Of a stretch of 64,000 bases of DNA, positions 8,311 to 24,677 are shown piece by piece (the stretch's first letter is position 1; each line of letters opens with the position of its first letter). The notes below the pieces were generated by a model that worked only from the letters and a program-made list of their open reading frames with translations, was not told the DNA's origin and ran no database searches. The stretch lies in assembly GCA_965247915.1 (NCBI GenBank), contig OZ252048.1:124001-188000 (forward strand), written 5' to 3'. The position numbers and the translations under genes were made by a program. This stretch comes from JAKZRT01 sp965247915 (lineage in GTDB: Bacteria > Pseudomonadota > Alphaproteobacteria > Rhodobacterales > Rhodobacteraceae).

Positions 8311-9680
8311 AGAACCGCGAGCCCGAGAAACACGAAAAAGCCGACAACATCTGTGACGGTGGTGACAAATGCCCCCGAGGCCAGCGCCGGGTCGATCCCG
8401 GCTTTCTCAAGCCCCAGTGGCACCATCACCCCGGCCAGCCCCGCCACGACAAGATTGACCACCATGGCGATGGCAATCACCAGGCCCAGCAACGCGGTGC
8501 CAAACCAGAAATACCCCACGAACCCCATGACCACGGCGAAAAAGACGCCGTTAATCAGGCCCACCAGAACCTCGCGCCGGATCACCCGCACGGCGTTGGC
8601 CGAGGTCAAGTCTTTGGTGGCCAGCGCCCGCACCGCCACGGTCAGCGCCTGGGTGCCGGCATTGCCGCCCATCGAGGCGACGATCGGCATAAGAATTGCC
8701 AGCGCCACGATCTGGGTGATGGCGGCTTCGAACTGGGCGATCACCAGCGAGGCCATGATCGCGGTGACCAGGTTGACTGCCAGCCAGGGCAGGCGGCGCT
8801 TGGTGGTCTCGATCACCGGGTCGGAAAGCGAGCCCTCGCCGACCCCGGCCAGGCGCATGATGTCTTCCTCGGCCTCTTCGTCCAGCACCCCCATGGCATC
8901 GTCGATGGTTATCACGCCGACCAGGCGGCCGCTTGCATCGACCACCGGGGCGGATATCAGGTGGTACTGGTTGAAAGCATAGGCGACCTCGTCTTCGGGC
9001 TGGGTCACGGGAATGCTGCGAAAGCTGTCCTCGGTCAGGCCGGCCATGGCCACGTCGCGGCGCGAAGACAGAAGCTTGCCCAGGGTCACGTACCCGGTCG
9101 GCCTTAGCGCCGGATCGACCAGAATCACATGGTAAAACTCATCGGGCAGGTCGTCGTGGGCGCGCATATGGTCGATAGTCTGGCCGACATTCCAATGCTC
9201 GGGCGCGATCACCACTTCGCGCTGCATCAGGCGGCCGGCGCTTTCTTCGGGGTAGGCCAGCGCCGCCTCGACCGCGACGCGGTCGGCGTCATCGAGCGCG
9301 CTGAGGATGATGTCGATCTGCGGCGCATCCAGGTCTTCGAGCAGATCGACGACGTCGTCGGTTTCCAGATCGCGCACCGCTTCGGCCAGCTCGTCGGGCC
9401 GCAGTGCCGCGATCACTTCTTCGCGCAGGCCCTCTTCCAATTCGCTTAAGACGTCGCCGTCGATGCCTTGGGTGGTCAGGGTGACAAGGGCGGCGCGTTC
9501 TTCGCTGCTGATCTGTTCCAGAAGGTCGGCAATGTCGGCCGAATGCAGCGGTTCGAGAAGCGCATCGAGCGCGTCGGCATCGCCGTCTGCAGTCGCCGCA
9601 AGTACGCGGTAGATCAGCGCCACTTCAAGCGCATAGCCGCTGGCGTCCCGGTCTTCGGCTTCGGTGATCGCGTCGCTCAT
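8298..9680 (-). CDS. mgtE: Magnesium channel/transporter MgtE
   Basis: A 460-residue MgtE. The acidic MgtE N domain (about residues 35-140) is rich in Asp/Glu and contains SADIADLLEQISSEE. A CBS pair follows (about 145-265, 'GYVTLGKLLSSRRD' and 'LVGVITIDDAM'). The membrane part (about 290-460) has five hydrophobic segments, including SMGGNAGTQALTVAVRALA, which lines the pore in this family. The cytoplasmic domains sense intracellular magnesium and gate the channel. The length matches known MgtE proteins. It is the first gene of the mgtE - cyclo-ligase - YmdB - (broken) DMT series. Confidence 0.96.
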   Translation of the reverse strand: MSDAITEAEDRDASGYALEVALIYRVLAATADGDADALDALLEPLHSADIADLLEQISSEERAALVTLTTQGIDGDVLSELEEGLREEVIAALRPDELAEAVRDLETDDVVDLLEDLDAPQIDIILSALDDADRVAVEAALAYPEESAGRLMQREVVIAPEHWNVGQTIDHMRAHDDLPDEFYHVILVDPALRPTGYVTLGKLLSSRRDVAMAGLTEDSFRSIPVTQPEDEVAYAFNQYHLISAPVVDASGRLVGVITIDDAMGVLDEEAEEDIMRLAGVGEGSLSDPVIETTKRRLPWLAVNLVTAIMASLVIAQFEAAITQIVALAILMPIVASMGGNAGTQALTVAVRALATKDLTSANAVRVIRREVLVGLINGVFFAVVMGFVGYFWFGTALLGLVIAIAMVVNLVVAGLAGVMVPLGLEKAGIDPALASGAFVTTVTDVVGFFVFLGLAVLWLI

Positions 9681-9824
9681 CCTGCCCCCCCGGGGTAATT
9701 CTTCGGAACTTAGACAATCTCTTTATCGGGAAACAGGGGGGTTCAGCGGCGCGAAGATAAAATAACCCTGTCACCGGCCGGTCGAATGGCCGTAATTTGA
9801 TGCGACACTATCCAAAGGCCCCTG

Positions 9825-11105
9825 ATGAACCTTCTGCTTGGCCAGACGCTGGAGTTTACCGCCAGCCCCTTCGACGAGGGGCCGAGTGCCGCGCGTCACC
9901 GGGCCCGGGGCGGCGTATTGGTGGCGGATGGAAAGATTTCCGAGGTCGGCGAGGCCGACGACCTGCGCGCCCGCCATCCCGGCGCCGAGATTGCCGATTA
10001 TGGCGACGGGCTGATCAGCGCCGGATTTGTCGATGCCCATGCGCATTACCCCCAGACGGCGATGATCGCCTCGTGGGGCAAGCGCCTGATCGACTGGCTG
10101 AATTTCTACACATTCCCCGAGGAAATGCGGTTTGGCGACCCGGAGTATGCGGCGCTGATCGCGGACCGGTATCTGGACCTGATCCTGGCCCATGGCACCA
10201 CCAGCGTCTGCACTTTTTGCACAACCCGCCCGGAGAGCGTGTATGCGATATTCGCGGCGGCGGCGGCGCGTGGCATGGCGATCGCGGCCGGCAAGGTGGC
10301 GATGGACCGGAACGCGCCTGCCGGCCTCTGCGATACCGCTCAGAGCGCCTATGACCAGTCCAAGGCGCTGATCGACCGCTGGCACGGGGCGGGGCGGGCC
10401 ACCTATGCGATCGCGCCCCGGTTTTCGCCGACTTCCACGGCCGGGCAACTGAGCGCCATGGGGGCGCTCTGGGCCGAGCGGCCGACCTGCCTGATGCAGA
10501 CCCATCTTGCCGAACAGACCGACGAGATCGAATGGGTGCGCAGGCTTTACCCGGAGGCGCGCGATTACCTCGATACTTACGAGGCGGCAGGTCTTTTGCG
10601 CGAGGGTGGTTTGTTTGGCCATTCGATCTATCTGACCGACCGCGAACGCGACCGGCTGGCCGAGACCGGCGCGTCGGTAGTGCATTGCCCGACCTCGAAC
10701 ACCTTCATCGGCTCGGGGCTTTTCGACATGGACGGGCTGAGCCGGGCGGGCATCCGCCTGGGCCTGGCCACCGACACCGGCGGCGGATCGTCGTTTTCGA
10801 TGCTGCGCACCATGGCCGCGGCCTACGAGATCGGGCAGCTGCGCGGGCGGGCGCTGCATGCGTCCGAACTGTGGTGGCTGGCCACCGAAGGCTCGGCGCG
10901 GGCCATGGGCATGGAAGACCGGATCGGCACATTGGCGCGCGGGTCGGACGCCGATCTGATCGTTGTGAACCTGGCCTCGACACCGGCGATTGCTCAGAGA
11001 TCGGCGGAGGCCAATGATTTCTGGGAGGCGCTGTTCCCGACCATCATGATGGGCGACGATCGGGCGATTGCGGCTGTCTGGGTGGCGGGGCGGGAGGTCA
11101 GATAG
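9825..11105 (+). CDS. guaD: Guanine deaminase
   Basis: A 426-residue amidohydrolase that deaminates guanine to xanthine in purine salvage. Metal-binding motifs appear in order: FVDAHAHYPQT (His72 and His74), the HLAEQTDEIE segment, LFGHSIYL and the ATDTGGGSSFSML Asp loop. SWGKRLIDWLNFYTFPEE is characteristic of bacterial GuaD. It stands alone on the plus strand and is divergent from mgtE (144 bases between starts); no xanthine dehydrogenase genes are in view. The ATG at 9825 is the first Met of the amidohydrolase fold. Confidence 0.94.
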   Translation: MNLLLGQTLEFTASPFDEGPSAARHRARGGVLVADGKISEVGEADDLRARHPGAEIADYGDGLISAGFVDAHAHYPQTAMIASWGKRLIDWLNFYTFPEEMRFGDPEYAALIADRYLDLILAHGTTSVCTFCTTRPESVYAIFAAAAARGMAIAAGKVAMDRNAPAGLCDTAQSAYDQSKALIDRWHGAGRATYAIAPRFSPTSTAGQLSAMGALWAERPTCLMQTHLAEQTDEIEWVRRLYPEARDYLDTYEAAGLLREGGLFGHSIYLTDRERDRLAETGASVVHCPTSNTFIGSGLFDMDGLSRAGIRLGLATDTGGGSSFSMLRTMAAAYEIGQLRGRALHASELWWLATEGSARAMGMEDRIGTLARGSDADLIVVNLASTPAIAQRSAEANDFWEALFPTIMMGDDRAIAAVWVAGREVR

Positions 11106-11589
11106 CCCCCACCTCTCAAACTTCTCACAGTGAGAAGGGGGGTTAAATCATTATTATTGCAAACAAATCTGCCTAACTGTCGCTGCAAGACGGCTCTGCG
11201 GACATTGCTGACATCCGAGGGACCAGCCCAAGTCAGAACCGACCCGCAACCTCCGGCGACAAAAAGTTATTTGACCGAAGGTGAGTTTCCGGCTCGATTT
11301 TGGGCGGCAATTCTAGCGTCGGTGGTCGGTAGCCCAAGGTGCCGTGCGGCAGGACAGTGTTCTAGTGTTTCCTCCAGGCTGCGCGGCGAGCACCCGGGAA
11401 TTGGCGGGGCGATGTCAAGGTATCCGGCGCGCCCGTGCGCATCCGCAACAAGTGGGCAAGAAATCGCGCCATGCACCGCGAAGTTCCCTTGTTCCGATCA
11501 ACTTGACCGCGATTACGCCCTAGGCTCACGCTCATCCGCCGCACCCGGCTTTTCGGGCGCAGGCGACACTTGGAAAGGGATGACAACAC
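11106..11589. other. Intergenic region downstream of guaD
   Basis: 484 bases with no supported gene. A near-perfect inverted repeat CTTCTCAC-A-GTGAGAAG sits at 11122-11138, just after the guaD stop, and may be the 3' end structure of its transcript. A related palindrome lies at 58127-58141. Low-complexity, mildly AT-rich sequence follows (11141-11170). The small ORFs here have no recognisable content. The last bases carry GGAAAGGGA, the ribosome binding site of the next gene. Confidence 0.5.
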
Positions 11590-11991
11590 ATGCGGATTGT
11601 AGCGGTTTCCAGACAGGCACTTGCGCTCGCCCTATCCGGGGCCATCGTTCTGAGCGTCCAGTTCGGTACTATGGCAGAGGCCAAAATGCTCAGCACCGAC
11701 GCGGTAATCGCCAAGTACGGCGAAAACACGCAGCGCGATTTCCTACTCTCTGAACTGGCGCGCGAGGACATCCGCGGCCAGCTGATCGAGATGGGCGTCG
11801 ACCCGGCCGAGGCCGAAACCCGGCTGGCGGCGCTCAGCGATCTGGAAATCAGATCGATGCTCGCCCAGTTCGAGGCCGAGAACGCTGGCGGAGAAGCGGT
11901 GCTCGGCACGCTCTTGACACTCTTCGTGGTCCTGCTGGTCACCGATTTTCTCTGCCTCACGCGGATCTTCAAATTCACCCGGTGCATCTGA
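11590..11991 (+). CDS. PA2779-family small exported/membrane protein
   Basis: A 133-residue protein. It has an N-terminal signal-like segment (about residues 8-30), a charged helical middle that contains LLSELAREDIRGQLIEMGVD and EAETRLAALSDLEI, and a C-terminal hydrophobic helix (about 103-120). This layout matches the PA2779 family, known from Pseudomonas and other proteobacteria and normally encoded directly before a PA2778-type cysteine peptidase, as here. The function is unknown. A strong ribosome binding site (GGAAAGGGA) lies upstream of 11590. Its stop overlaps the GTG start of the next gene. Confidence 0.7.
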   Translation: MRIVAVSRQALALALSGAIVLSVQFGTMAEAKMLSTDAVIAKYGENTQRDFLLSELAREDIRGQLIEMGVDPAEAETRLAALSDLEIRSMLAQFEAENAGGEAVLGTLLTLFVVLLVTDFLCLTRIFKFTRCI

Positions 11992-12828
11992 CCGGAACAA
12001 GATCCAGGCGCCGCGTCCTGCGCGGCGCCCTTTTCATTTTTGCAGTCTTGACTCTTCTTGCCTGTGGCCGTGCGCCCGAGCCGCTTGCCGCCCCTTTCGA
12101 CAATCTGCCCACCCGCGTGGCGGTCGCCGAGGTGCCGCTGATCGTGCAGGCCGATTTCTATTGCGGGCCGGCCTCGCTGGCGATGGTCCACCAATGGGCC
12201 GGACTCAACGTGACGCAGGCTGAGGTCGCGCGGCAAAGCTTCACGCCCGGGGCCGAGGGCACGTATCTGGCCGACATGCTAGGCGCGGCGCGACGGCGCG
12301 GGCAGCTGGCCGTGCCCGACGAGGGGTTCGAAAATCTCATGCGCGAGATCGCCGCCGGAAACCCAGTGATCGTCTTCCAGAACCTCGGTCTGAAGATCGC
12401 GCCGCGCTGGCACTACGGCGTTGTCGTCGCCTACGACCTTGACGTCGACCGGATAGAGCTGAATTCCGGCCAACACGAACGAATGGTGATGCCGGTGCGG
12501 CTTTTCCGCCGGACCTGGGCGCGGGGCGACGACTGGGCGATCGTAGCGCTGTCGCCCGACCGGCTACCAGAAACCGCCGGTCGGTGGGATATCGCGCGCG
12601 CCGCCGCTGAGCTGGAAAAGGTCGACCCGCGCCGCCGCCCGTACCTATGCGGCCGCCAGCGATCGATGGCCTCAGATGTGGGTCTTTCCCTTCGGGCTCG
12701 GCAACGCGCGGTACGCACGGGGCGATCTGAATGGGGCCCGGCGCGCATGGCAGGCGGCGCCTTCTATCGACCCGAATATTCCGGAGATCCGCGCCAACCT
12801 CGACGAACTTAACCACCCAACCGAGTGA
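11982..12828 (+). CDS. PA2778-family C39-like cysteine peptidase lipoprotein, frameshifted near its end
   Basis: A putative lipoprotein. After GTG at 11982 comes a basic stretch and a hydrophobic signal ending in LLACG, a lipobox. A C39-like domain follows, with YCGPASLAMVHQW (catalytic Cys, about residue 62) and HYGVVVAYD (catalytic His). The uninterrupted frame continues to 12812 but becomes unlike the family after about 12630. In the +1 frame from 12631 the sequence reads AAARTYAAASDRWPQMWVFP and then a TPR-like tail, ending at 12828. One extra base (or two missing) in a GC-repeat explains this. The partner is the PA2779-like gene; the function of the pair is not established. Confidence 0.7.
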
Positions 12829-12873
12829 AGAACACGACATCGACTCCGGAATGTGAACACGGTCGTTTTTGGG

Positions 12874-14415
12874 CTTATTCTGTTGAAAAAGTCTTCTTGA
12901 TTTTAGATCATCTCGCTGATTCAATCTCTGCATTGATGCGGGGGATTGGCGGCGATGTTGGGACCGAAGCAAGAGGCACAGAGCGCGCTTTTCTATGACT
13001 TCTCGATAGAAGACCACGTCCCGCAAGATCATCTGCTGCGGTCGATTGATCGCTTCGTCGATCTGTCCTGCATCCGCCAGCATCTCGCGCCATTTTACAG
13101 CTCAACCGGCCGCCCTTCGATTGATCCTGAGCTGCTGATCCGCATGCTGCTGGTGGGCTACTGCCTGGGCATCCGCTCGGAGCGGAGGCTGTGCGAGGAA
13201 GTGCATCTCAATCTGGCGTATCGCTGGTTTTGCCGCCTGGACCTGACAGATCAGGTGCCTGACCACTCGACATTCTCAAAGAACCGGCATGGCCGTTTCC
13301 GTGACAGTGACCTGCTGCGTCATCTCTTTGAGACGGTCGTGGCGCGTTGCATTGCCGAGGGGCTGGTCAGTGGCCAGCGCTTTGCGGCGGATGCCAGTCT
13401 CATTGAGGCCGACGCAAATAAACAGAACTCCACCGCCAAAGAAGATTGGGATCACAGCACGATTGACCCCGATGACGCACCTCGTGCGGTGCGGGAATAT
13501 CTCGACGTTCTGGATGACGCGGCCTTTGGCGCGGCGACGACCGTTGAACCGAAGTTCACGTCTCACTCCGACCCATCCAGTCAATGGACAGCGGCCCGCA
13601 AAGGTCCTGCGTTCTTTGCCTATTCAACCAATTATCTGATCGATACTGATCACGGTGTCATCGTGGACGTGGAAGCCACACGATCAATCCGACAGGCGGA
13701 GGTCGGGTCTGTGCGTACAATGCTGGATCGGGTCAAAGAAGGGTTTGGCCTGCATCCAGAGCGCATCATTGCTGACACGGCTTATGGTTCAGGCCCCATG
13801 CTTGGATGGTTGGTGGATCGCGGCATCGCTCCGCATATCCCGGTAATCGACAAAGCTGGCCGAACCGATGGCACCTGGACACGAGCCGATTTTGAATGGG
13901 ACGCTGAGAACGACCAGTACATCTGTCCCGAGGGACAGGCGTTGAAGCAGTTCCGCCGCAACTACTCAGACCCCAAGCGTGGCCCGTCCGACAAAGGCAC
14001 TGCCAAGTATCGCGCGCTGAAACTGACTTGCCAAAGTTGCCCGTCCAAGGCGCGCTGCTGTCCCAACATGGATGCCCGATCCATCACCCGCGAAGAACAC
14101 GAAGATGCCAGACAAGTTGCCCGAGACATCGCAAAAACCAGGCAATATGAAATCTCGATGAAGCTGCGGAAAAAAGTCGAGATGCTGTTTGCTCACCTCA
14201 AACGCATTCTTGGCCTTGGACGGCTCCGATTACGCGGCCCATGCGGCGCAAACGATGAATTCCTCCTCGCTGCCACCGCCCAGAACCTTCGGAAACTGGC
14301 CAAGATCTTTCCTGCACCGCAGAAACCGCGAACAGCCTGACCAGAAAGGTGTTCGGGCTCACATACAACGGCCACTTTCTGCACCTGCAACACGTTGTTT
14401 TTCAACAGAATCGGC
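12874..14415 (+). mobile_element. IS1182-family insertion sequence
   Basis: The element is bounded by imperfect terminal inverted repeats. ATTCTGTTGAAAAA at 12877-12890 is repeated inverted at 14398-14411, and the match extends a few bases outward with mismatches. It holds a single intact transposase gene. It lies about 45 bases after the PA2778-like gene and about 400 bases before rplJ. No clear target-site duplication could be identified by eye. Confidence 0.85.
12955..14340 (+). CDS. IS1182-family DDE transposase
   Basis: A 461-residue transposase. The N-terminal DUF772-like domain has SIDPELLIRMLLVGYCLGI. The DDE residues are in FAADASLIEADAN (first Asp), IIADTAYGSGPML (second Asp) and RKKVEMLFAHLKRILG (Glu). 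A Cys-rich insert CQSCPSKARCCPN before the last motif is characteristic of IS1182 elements. ATG at 12955 is preferred over TTG at 12946 because GGGGGA lies 9-14 bases upstream. The frame is intact and the inverted repeats are well kept, so the copy may still be active. Confidence 0.93.
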   Translation: MLGPKQEAQSALFYDFSIEDHVPQDHLLRSIDRFVDLSCIRQHLAPFYSSTGRPSIDPELLIRMLLVGYCLGIRSERRLCEEVHLNLAYRWFCRLDLTDQVPDHSTFSKNRHGRFRDSDLLRHLFETVVARCIAEGLVSGQRFAADASLIEADANKQNSTAKEDWDHSTIDPDDAPRAVREYLDVLDDAAFGAATTVEPKFTSHSDPSSQWTAARKGPAFFAYSTNYLIDTDHGVIVDVEATRSIRQAEVGSVRTMLDRVKEGFGLHPERIIADTAYGSGPMLGWLVDRGIAPHIPVIDKAGRTDGTWTRADFEWDAENDQYICPEGQALKQFRRNYSDPKRGPSDKGTAKYRALKLTCQSCPSKARCCPNMDARSITREEHEDARQVARDIAKTRQYEISMKLRKKVEMLFAHLKRILGLGRLRLRGPCGANDEFLLAATAQNLRKLAKIFPAPQKPRTA

Positions 14416-14574
14416 TCAGAGCGGCCGTTAACGTGACTCTGGCTGCAGGATGTTGGACACAAAGAGTAGCGGTTGAACGGGGCTGTCAGAAGTATTCGCG
14501 CTGGCGGTGTCTGATCTTCCGCAAAAACCGGCGAAAAGCCCTTCCCTTCCAGCCCGAAAGGGCCTAAGACGCGC

Positions 14575-14812
14575 CAGCTTGGGTCGCCCCATTTCGTGAG
14601 GCGGCCCTCGTGATTCGTCCGAGACGGCGGGTGGCGCCCGAATACCGGTGTCCATAAATCCTGCCTGAGATGGGAAATGAGCATTTTCTCCGGAGCGCCC
14701 TTGGGCCCTTCGGGGGTGATTTTGCGAAGGACCCGTAAGGACCCGATTGTCGGGCCTTGGCCCGGCAAAGCATGAGCCGGAGGGTCTTGCCCTCCAATTT
14801 TGGAGTGAAACC
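14575..14812 (+). promoter_or_regulatory. rplJ leader (probable L10/L7-L12 autoregulation site)
   Basis: The 5' region of rplJ is structured. It has a repeated GGACCCG at 14729 and 14739, a hairpin CGGGCC-TT-GGCCCG at 14751-14764, and a second hairpin GGAGGG-TCTTG-CCCTCC at 14779-14795 followed by AATTTT. The ribosome binding site GGAG at 14802-14805 comes next. In many bacteria L10 bound to L7/L12 represses its own mRNA through such a leader; that role here is inferred from position and structure. No confident promoter was identified between the IS end at 14415 and this leader. Confidence 0.45.
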
Positions 14813-15331
14813 GTGGATAGAGCCCAGAAAGAGAAAGTGGTCGACGAACTCGGCCAGATCTTTGAGAGCTCTGGCGTTGTGGTCGTTGCCCATTACGCAG
14901 GTCTCACGGTTGCCGAGATGCAGGACCTGCGCGCGCGCTTGCGCGAAGCGGGCGGGTCCGTTCGTGTCGCCAAGAACAGGCTCGCCAAAATCGCCCTTGA
15001 GGGAAAGCCGAACGCCTCATTAGCCGACTTTCTGACGGGAATGACCGTTTTCGCCTATTCCGAAGACCCGGTGGCAGCCGCCAAAGCGTCTGAGGATTAC
15101 GCCAAGGGGAACGCGAAGTTCCAGATCCTTGGCGGTGCCATGGGCGAAACTGCGCTGGACCGGGCTGCTGTCAAAGCCGTTGCCGCCTTGCCGTCGCGTG
15201 AAGAGCTTATCGCTTCGATCGTGGGCTGCATCGCCGCACCTGCTGCGAACATCGCCGGGGCCATTGGCGCGCCTGCATCAAACATTGCGAGCATTCTTTC
15301 GACAATCGAGGAGCGTGCGCAAGCCGCATGA
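14813..15331 (+). CDS. rplJ: 50S ribosomal protein L10
   Basis: A 172-residue L10, the stalk base protein that binds 23S rRNA and several L7/L12 dimers. It begins V(M)DRAQKEKVVDELGQIF, carries VVVVAHYAGLTVAEM and VRVAKNRLAKIALEG in the RNA-binding domain, and ends with the Ala-rich helix that holds L7/L12. The GTG start at 14813 has GGAG seven bases upstream. It is followed by rplL after 65 bases. The usual upstream neighbours rplK and rplA are absent; an IS and unrelated genes lie there instead. Confidence 0.98.
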   Translation: MDRAQKEKVVDELGQIFESSGVVVVAHYAGLTVAEMQDLRARLREAGGSVRVAKNRLAKIALEGKPNASLADFLTGMTVFAYSEDPVAAAKASEDYAKGNAKFQILGGAMGETALDRAAVKAVAALPSREELIASIVGCIAAPAANIAGAIGAPASNIASILSTIEERAQAA

Positions 15332-15396
15332 ACCGGGAAACATGCGCGGGGGTTGAAACCCTGACGTTGGAACACATTTAGGAAACGGAAAGCAAA

Positions 15397-15774
15397 ATGG
15401 CTGATCTAAAGAAAATGGCTAAAGAGATTGTGGGTCTGACCCTTCTCGAAGCTCAGGAACTGAAAACCATACTGAAAGACGAATACGACATCGAACCGGC
15501 CGCTGGCGGCGCGGTGATGATGGCCGGCCCCGCCGCCGCCGACGGCGAAGCTGCCGTAGAGCAGACCGAATTTGACGTGATCCTGAAGGCCTTCGGCGCC
15601 TCGAAGATCAACGTCATCAAAGAGGTCCGCGCGCTGACCGGTCTTGGCCTGAAAGAAGCCAAGGAACTGGTCGAAGCCGGTGGCAAGGCAGTCAAAGAAC
15701 AGGTCTCGAAGGACGAAGCCGAAGAGATCAAAGGCAAGCTTGAAGCGGCGGGTGCCGAGGTCGAGCTGAAGTGA
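15397..15774 (+). CDS. rplL: 50S ribosomal protein L7/L12
   Basis: A 125-residue L7/L12, the flexible stalk protein that recruits translation GTPases. The N-terminal dimerisation helix (about 1-35) is followed by an Ala-rich hinge and then the C-terminal domain with EFDVILKAFGASKINVIKEV and GLKEAKELVEAGGK. The length and order are normal. The preceding gene is rplJ and the following one rpoB, as in most bacteria. Confidence 0.98.
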   Translation: MADLKKMAKEIVGLTLLEAQELKTILKDEYDIEPAAGGAVMMAGPAAADGEAAVEQTEFDVILKAFGASKINVIKEVRALTGLGLKEAKELVEAGGKAVKEQVSKDEAEEIKGKLEAAGAEVELK

Positions 15775-15798
15775 TCGCTGGCTTGCGGACGGCGATCA

Positions 15799-15817
15799 CC
15801 CCGGATCAGGTCCGGGG
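15799..15817. repeat. REP-like palindrome CCCCGGA-TCAGG-TCCGGGG
   Basis: A 7-bp perfect stem with a 5-base loop in the rplL-rpoB gap. The identical 19 bases recur at 30806-30824, with the same following bases GCGCG, so this is a dispersed intergenic repeat of the alphaproteobacterial REP kind. Here it could also slow transcription or protect the rplJL mRNA 3' end ahead of rpoB. The rest of the 268-base gap (15775-16042) shows no gene. Confidence 0.75.
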
Positions 15818-16042
15818 CGCGGTTCGCACGTAGAATTTCAAGGCTGGGTCCGGAAATCCGAGCCCAGCCGAACGCGTCTTAGAAAGAACCCGTCGGGGAT
15901 TTTTCTAAGGAGCGTTCAAGGATCGGGAGGCCGCCAATTGGGCAGGTGGCCGGGAATGGACCTTGAGACCCTGTCTCTGATGGTGTGCTGCCGTGGCCCC
16001 GACGGTGCGCCCGCCTGGTGAGAAAAGAAGGTGACGCTGCGC

Positions 16043-20179
<4,137 letters not shown>

Positions 20180-20186
20180 CGGCAAG

Positions 20187-20233
20187 CCGGAGTTTTCAAA
20201 AAACTCCGGACCGCTTTCTTTTGAAGAAAGCGG
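20187..20233 (+). repeat. Two tandem hairpins between rpoB and rpoC
   Basis: Two perfect hairpins are separated by one base. CCGGAGTTTT-C-AAAAAACTCCGG (20187-20209) is followed by CCGCTTTCTT-TTG-AAGAAAGCGG (20211-20233). Neither has a classical T-run after it, so full termination is unlikely. RNA processing or a dispersed repeat element are both plausible. The rpoC ribosome binding site (AAGGA) follows about 30 bases later. Confidence 0.7.
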
Positions 20234-20272
20234 CACCCACCCCAACTTCCAGCCTGAAATAAGGATCTGAAA

Positions 20273-24514
<4,242 letters not shown>

Positions 24515-24542
24515 AGCGATCAGCGCAAGCTGGAAATGCCAA

Positions 24543-24574
24543 AGGCCCTGGGCGAAATGTCCGGGGTCTTTTTC
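24543..24574 (+). terminator. Rho-independent terminator of the rplJL-rpoBC operon
   Basis: AGGCCCTGG at 24543 pairs with CCGGGGTCT (24561-24569), nine pairs including two G-U, and a TTTTT run follows directly. It lies about 30 bases after the rpoC stop on the same strand. The minus-strand penicillin-binding protein gene ends about 100 bases further on. Confidence 0.8.
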
Positions 24575-24677
24575 ATTTGCGAAGTCACCGTATCGGATTT
24601 CTGCGGCGAACCGCGCGTTGCCTTTTGCCAATTTGCGGCAGGTGCGCAACGGGTCGGTCCAAAGCGCGGGGCGGTTC

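Noticed and set aside
11400..11520. Short peptide frames in the guaD downstream region that looked gene-like
   Set aside because: They are under 75 codons, lack ribosome binding sites, and neither strand shows a recognisable motif.
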